Positions 59,448 to 64,000 of a stretch of DNA of 64,000 nucleotides are shown piece after piece. The translations under genes and the position numbers were made by a program. Below the pieces are notes generated by a model that made no database searches, was not told where the DNA came from, and saw nothing but the letters and a program-made list of their open reading frames with translations. The DNA is from Centrapalus pauciflorus (Eukaryota > Streptophyta > Magnoliopsida > Asterales > Asteraceae). Numbering within the stretch: position 1 is the stretch's first letter; every line of letters starts with the position of its first letter. The stretch lies in assembly GCA_020465985.1 (NCBI GenBank), contig JAANYP010000850.1, forward strand, positions 167,111-231,110, written 5' to 3'.

Positions 59448-60117
59448 TGACAGGATCTAAAATATGAATTACCAAGACTAACTGATTTGAATTTATCAGA
59501 GTATAAATCAATAATCTTGCTTTGAATCAAAGTTTAATCAAGAAGTTTGCGGAATAACACTTAACTATTTTGACAAAAAACTTTCAGAATCAATAATAAA
59601 TAAACACACAGGAATTAATCAAGACTGTTTGTATTGCTGAATTCATCAATTACAATCACCTCTAATCTGTTTGATTAGACGAAGAACACAAACTGTTCTT
59701 AGGGTTTTACAACCTTAGAGGCTTATGAAAACTTAATCAATAAAGCAATTACAGACTCAAAATATGCAGAAACTCATTCTTTAATAGGACGACCTATTCT
59801 CTGTATTTATATTGCTTCTTGATATGTTTCCTTGACGAACTATGACTTCTTTGATAGTAGATATGCTGGAATCTTCATGTAGATATCGTTTCCTGAAAAT
59901 CAGCACTTTCTGTTTCTGAAACTGTTGATCAGCTTGAATCTCTTGACAGTATGAACTGAGCAGCTTGAGTAGTTTTGCTCTGGCAGCTTGAACTTTTACA
60001 CTGGCAGCTCGAGTTTCTTCAACTAGCAGCATGAACTTTGGATTTACAAGTAAAATCTACTAACAGTCTGAGAAGTCTAAACTAACAGCTTGAATGTACT
60101 TAAACTATTTCCCAACA
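59448..60117 (-). repeat. E 5' LTR (670 bp)
   Basis: Minus strand TGTTGGGAAA...GATCCTGTCA; one base from the end differs from the 3' LTR (CTGACA). The TATA box TATAAATA on the minus strand lies at 59804-59811. An 83-codon ORF at 59781-60032 matches those in the 3' LTR and H. Confidence 0.94.
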
Positions 60118-60122
60118 GAGAT

Positions 60123-62539
60123 TTCTGATGTATCCGTGTTTTGTGATGATGTTGATCTGTCACTTTTTGCCGAATCTGCCTCAGCTGCCGGATATTCAAA
60201 GTGTGGCTGTTATTGATAAGCGCATTTTTGCTGATTACCAATCACATGACGCTCGTAGGGCAGAGCAGATTAGACCACCGGATGCACCTCTCTTCGGTGC
60301 AGTGGTAGATCCGGAGTTTGTAGCCCCAGAGGGAGAGAACTAGGCTGGAGAAGGGCCTCAGCCTCAGCCGCAGCAAGTGCAGCAACAACAACAACAACCT
60401 CAGCAACAGCAAAGACCTCCACAGCAACCTTGCAGGAGGCAAAGAGCTCAAGAAAGACAAACTCAGGCATCAAGGCCTTCGTCAAGCAGAGTCCAATCAT
60501 CATTGGCAGCAGGTCCATCATCGGATGCTGCGGGCCTTTCAAGCGCGGAGCCAGAGGTTGATCCTCGAGTAGAAACTTTAGAAGAAATCTGGGCTCAGGG
60601 GATTAATGCGGACGTAAGTCTAACTGAACAACTGGTTCAGGATGTTCTGGATCCTCCAACTGATCTTCATGATGATGATATTTTTAGAGACGTGGATGAA
60701 TATCAGCCTGAAGTAGAGGGTCAAACAGTGACCACCTCAGAATCTGAGTCTGAGGAAGTTGAAGAGATAGAAGTTGAAGATATAGTCGTTGAATTAGTTG
60801 ATCCATCTGTTAGAATAGGCAGATACGGATCAAGAATTGTGGTAAGTGAAAGAGAGGCAGAAAAGAGAGTGTCTAGAGATTCAGATGACGATGATTCTGA
60901 TTTTGAAGCTGAAGATCCTACTCCTTTAGTGCCAAGGCAAAGGGCAAAAAGGCACAGATTCATGCAGGGAGCTTCATCTGCTTCTGCTTCAGAGCCTGAG
61001 ATTCCTGCTGTTCAACCATCCGTTCAACCATCTGTTCAACCATCAATCACGCCATCTCCAATAACATCTGTTCCATCCACATCATCCAAATTCACAGATA
61101 ACCAGCGATTCTCAGAGCTAAGGAGCAACGTCGATTTCCAGACAGTCCAAATCTTCCAACTTACAAAAGCAATCAACGAGCTTCAAGCACATAACGCAAG
61201 AATTGATCAGGAAAATATTGAACTGAAAACATTTGTTGCTGATCAAGCTGCTGAGATCAAGATCATGAAGTCCCTCCTCGAGCAGCTAATGAAAAACCTT
61301 CAGGCTCAGGGGCAGACAAGCTGCAGAGAAGCTCAAGCGATAAGGAGAGAAGATGACAATGGCAATGATCCCGATGCTAGAAAAGAAAGTGAGCCAGAAG
61401 ATTTTCCATCTGCTCAGCATGCGATAGTTCAGGGGGAGCCTAGTCAATCTGGAGTTGAAGGAGGTGAAGCTAGTTCTTCTAAGATTGTAGAGAGCGAGAT
61501 GATAGATGCTCTCATGGATATAGAAGAAGAAGAAACACTTTTTGATTTTGATTTTGAAGATGAAGTTGAAGATTTAGAGGAAGGGGAGTTTGTTCTTAAA
61601 GACATAATAGATTGGAAATCTGATGATGAGGTCATAGAAGATGAAGACGATAATGTTGATGAAGTGATCATTAATTCACAACCCATCACAGAACTATACG
61701 TGCAGAGCGAACAAAATGTGATTGATATTGACGAGATTAAGCTGGCATCTGTAGAAGACTCAGAGCTGGAGGAAGCTGAGAAAGAACCAACCAGAGCCGA
61801 ATTGCTAAATCTATGGTTCAGAAAGGAAGAGAAGAAAGGATAGTCGAAGAGGAAAAAGAAGATGAAAGTGCCAGGATCTGAAAATCTCTCTGGTGGAATT
61901 CTAAGCTGGTTCTTCGACAGAGAACTGCAGCTATTCATACTAAAGAGAAGAGATGGACTTCAATACCTTAGGCGAACGCTCAAAGTGTTTAACACATTGC
62001 CGAAGGTAGAAGTGAAGGAATTATCCTGGAACGAATTGATCAACATCGGTGACGACCCATATGCTGAAGTGGTCGCGAAGATAATCAGAAAAGAGGGTCG
62101 GTCCGGAAAGTTCGAAAGGCTAAAGCAAAGATCAGGCAAGCGAGTAGAAGATGAGACAAGAATAGATCCCCATACGGGAAGGCCATGGGCTAGAATGGTG
62201 TATAAGCCCGTCAAGTGTTTGAAGAAGGTGCCTATGAAGTCTATGCCACAAGATGTTCTCAGTAACGTGAAGTGGTGGTACATAGATAACGATATTGCTG
62301 AAGCAATAATGGAAGATACAGAAGACAAAGTAATTTTGCGAGTGTATGATCCATTGCACCTAATAAATCTATCTAAGGATGACCTAAAGAAGCTATACGA
62401 TCAACCTATCTTCTTTCACGAAGGATGGAGATCTGAAGCTAGGAAATTCCAAAAGATAGTTAGAGTATGTATCGATATAGGCTTATATGAGGTAGTAGCT
62501 TATATAGTTCAAGTAGTTAGACAAAATGTAAATAGTTAG
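60123..62539 (+). pseudogene. F extra ORF, C-terminal part
   Basis: Continues the frame of 48737-49325 exactly: residues F-L-M-Y-P match the K-F-L-M-Y-P block of E. The frame stays open to the TAA/TAG end at 62539 except for two amber codons, 60341-60343 and 61841-61843. Features: a Gln/Pro-rich run (about 60360-60440), acidic stretches (60720-60920 and 61500-61790), a helical coiled-coil region (about 61150-61320) and a C-terminal domain (L-F-I-L-K-R-R-D-G near 61930). Without E and the two ambers it would be about 1000 codons. Function unknown. Confidence 0.8.
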
Positions 62540-62561
62540 AAGCTATCGTCAAGGGGGAGTC

Positions 62562-63228
62562 TGTTAGTACATCCTGTGTGACGATAGCAGTCTAAGTATA
62601 GATAGCATTTTGTGTAAGTCAATATATTGAATATTAACAAGTGTTTGATATATGTTTGATTATGTGTGTTTGATATTGATTGTTTGTATGTTTGAACTTA
62701 GGGTTATGTGTTACAATAAGTTCAAACATAAAATTCAAAGATAAATTCAAACATAAGTTCAAACATAAGTTTGAAAGATAAGGTTCGAGTTTAGTTAAAG
62801 GTCAGATTCGAATTTGTCTGGGAGGACAAGTTCGAATAGGCCTTGGGCCAAGTTCGAATTTGTCCTAGACAAAGTCGAACTCGTAAGTATAATTAAAGGT
62901 TAATTCGATTAATTATTAGACTTTTGCAGAGACTTGTCAGATTTCAGGGAGTTTAAGCAAAAGGGTGATCTCGAACTTGCTAGCATTTGGAGAGTAGACT
63001 TGTCAGATTTCAGAGAGTTTAAGCAAAATGGCGATTTCGAACTTGCTAGCATTTGGAGAGTTTCGTTTGGAGAGAATCATCGTGTTGGGACGTTCTCGTT
63101 GTTCGTCTATCACCGTGGTAGTCTCCGTGTTTCGGTGTGCGTGGTCTTTCCGTCAAGCCACTAACGAGGATTCCGCACTCGTTGGAAGGTGTCGCGTCAA
63201 GATAGATCTGTAGAGAGCAGACCTTACA
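62562..63228 (+). repeat. F 3' LTR (about 667 bp)
   Basis: Begins TGTTAGTACATC after the PPT and ends near ACCTTACA, where gypsy gag homology begins within a few bases. Only one LTR of F is present, so the right end is set by CA and by the flank. It contains several TTCGAA words (62767-62880) and a 66-bp tandem duplication. Confidence 0.75.
62931..63062. repeat. 66-bp tandem duplication in F LTR
   Basis: Two units, 62931-62996 and 62997-63062, starting GACTTGTCAGATTTCAG and differing at about six positions. Confidence 0.92.
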
Positions 63229-64000
63229 ATTTGGGTTTGAAAGACCCTTCATCAATTAATCCATTTTCTTGCCCAATTCTGAAATTTCACTCTTAACCTC
63301 ACGTTTCTAGGCATTATCTATGCCCATAACTTGAACTCCTATGTTGTTCTCAGAACCAGCTTGAACCTTGAGACCTTTACCGAGTTGATTTAGCAACTCC
63401 CAAGCCTCATCGTCTTCTTTTGCTAAAAATGTGCCTCCTGTGGCAACAATAATCATATTACGACTCTCTTGACTCACACCATCAATTAATGTTTTAATAA
63501 GCATCCATTTGGGTAGTTCATGATGTGGACAAGCTCTTAATAGCTCATTTATACGATCAAATGCTTCGTAGAATTGTTCACTGGGTTTTTGTTTAAATCC
63601 GGTAATTTCCTTTCTTTTCTCAGTTGTTTTACTAATGGGATAATATTCATTAAGAAATTCGCGATTTGATCCCATGTCGTAATGCCATTTGTCGGTAATG
63701 ATACAAACCAATTTTTCGCTTTCTCCTTCAACGAGAAAAGAAATAACTGAAGTTTTAAACCGTCGGTGGTTATACCTCGAACATGGTTAGTTTTACAAAT
63801 AGTTGTGAACTCAACTAGATGTTCATAGGGTTCCTCACTTGCATCCCTCGGAAGATCGGAAGAATTTGAAATAAATGAGGACGAACTTCGGGTCCGTTCT
63901 CATTTTCAGGATAATGGATAGGAGAGGGGTCGGGCGCATCACCAGGGCGGTAATGTGACTCAACCATACGTCATGCGTGTTCCCCCATCCTAGCGGCTAT
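63229..64000 (-). pseudogene. gag: Athila-like gypsy gag, N-terminal part (element G, probably 5' end of D)
   Basis: Minus-strand gag homologous to A and B. The conserved domain runs from about 63840 (Y-E-H-L) to 63440, with A-K-N-W-F, F-L-N-E-Y-Y, E-S-R-N-M-I and E-D-D-E-A-W-E-L. A frameshift near 63690 splits it and a stop near 63307 precedes the point where F is inserted (about 63229). It lies in the same orientation as D, whose pol would follow on the far side of F. The element start is outside the window. Confidence 0.83.

Larger units (their letters stand above)
49326..60117 (-). mobile_element. SIRE-like Ty1/copia element E, nearly complete (10,792 bp)
   Basis: LTRs 49326-49994 and 59448-60117, TG...CA ends, target duplication GAGAT. 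Minus strand: 5' LTR, PBS, gag, pol, second PPT, extra ORF, PPT, 3' LTR. The two LTRs differ at about six sites plus one indel in 670 bp by eye, so insertion is recent. Pol is intact; gag and the extra ORF have a few breaks. Confidence 0.95.
60118..63228 (+). mobile_element. SIRE-like copia element F, right segment with 3' LTR
   Basis: Continues F after E: rest of the extra ORF, PPT (AAGGGGGAG, 62551-62559) and the 3' LTR. On the right it abuts gypsy gag (G) at 63229; the target duplication partner is missing because the left side of F is deleted. Confidence 0.85.

Overview
This window is nuclear DNA from a repeat-rich flowering plant, probably a eudicot; the species cannot be told from the sequence. 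I see no host gene, tRNA, rRNA or CRISPR. Almost every base belongs to a stack of LTR retrotransposons nested in one another, plus three small non-autonomous DNA elements. Two superfamilies are present. The first is an Athila-like Ty3/gypsy lineage (tRNA-Asp-type primer site, LTRs about 1.1 kb, gag-PR-RT-RH-INT, then two extra ORFs). The second is SIRE-like Ty1/copia (initiator-Met-tRNA-type primer site, PR-INT-RT-RH, then a long extra ORF). I use local names: C0, C1, E, F and H for copia; A, B, D and G for gypsy.

Layout. 1-5196 (+): 3' part of copia C0, inserted in gypsy D. 5197-8489 (-): 3' half of gypsy D. 8490-47257 (+): gypsy A, bounded by a GGTAC target duplication. A is split by copia C1 (13916-23474, -, target duplication AGTTA) and by the whole gypsy B (24918-38585, +, target duplication TTTCT). 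C1 itself carries a truncated copia H (19487-about 20638, +). A also holds a Tourist/PIF-like MITE in its 5' LTR (9104-9438), a TA-flanked inverted-repeat element (41598-42613) and a second PIF-like element with a G-rich minisatellite (44686-45696). 47258-48214 (-): the integrase end of D. 48211-48270: a deletion scar. 48271-63228 (+): the 3' part of copia F, split by the nearly complete copia E (49326-60117, -, target duplication GAGAT). 63229-64000 (-): gypsy gag (G), plausibly the 5' end of D.

Order of events (inference): D/G first; F into its gag; a large deletion joining D integrase to F; A into D; C1 and B into A; C0 into D; E into F; H into C1. E is the youngest (LTRs differ at about six sites). 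A and B LTRs differ by roughly 5-7 percent by eye.

Most gag-pol frames are dead. Two long frames are intact: the E pol ORF (53217-56759, 1180 codons) and the first extra ORF of A (39043-40320, 425 codons). The most unusual signal is in the gypsy family. Each extra ORF is preceded by a repeated set of signals also found at the LTR: a PPT-like AAGTTGGGGAG tract, a GC palindrome GCGCAGGCCTGCGC, a TATA box, a telo-box-like AACCCTA, a consensus 5' splice site and an acceptor AG placed directly before the ATG. The two extra ORFs themselves look like diverged copies of one another. Independently, copia E has a second PPT before its extra ORF, and copia F repeats an LTR word in the spacer before its extra ORF. 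Several deletion joints carry short templated duplications.
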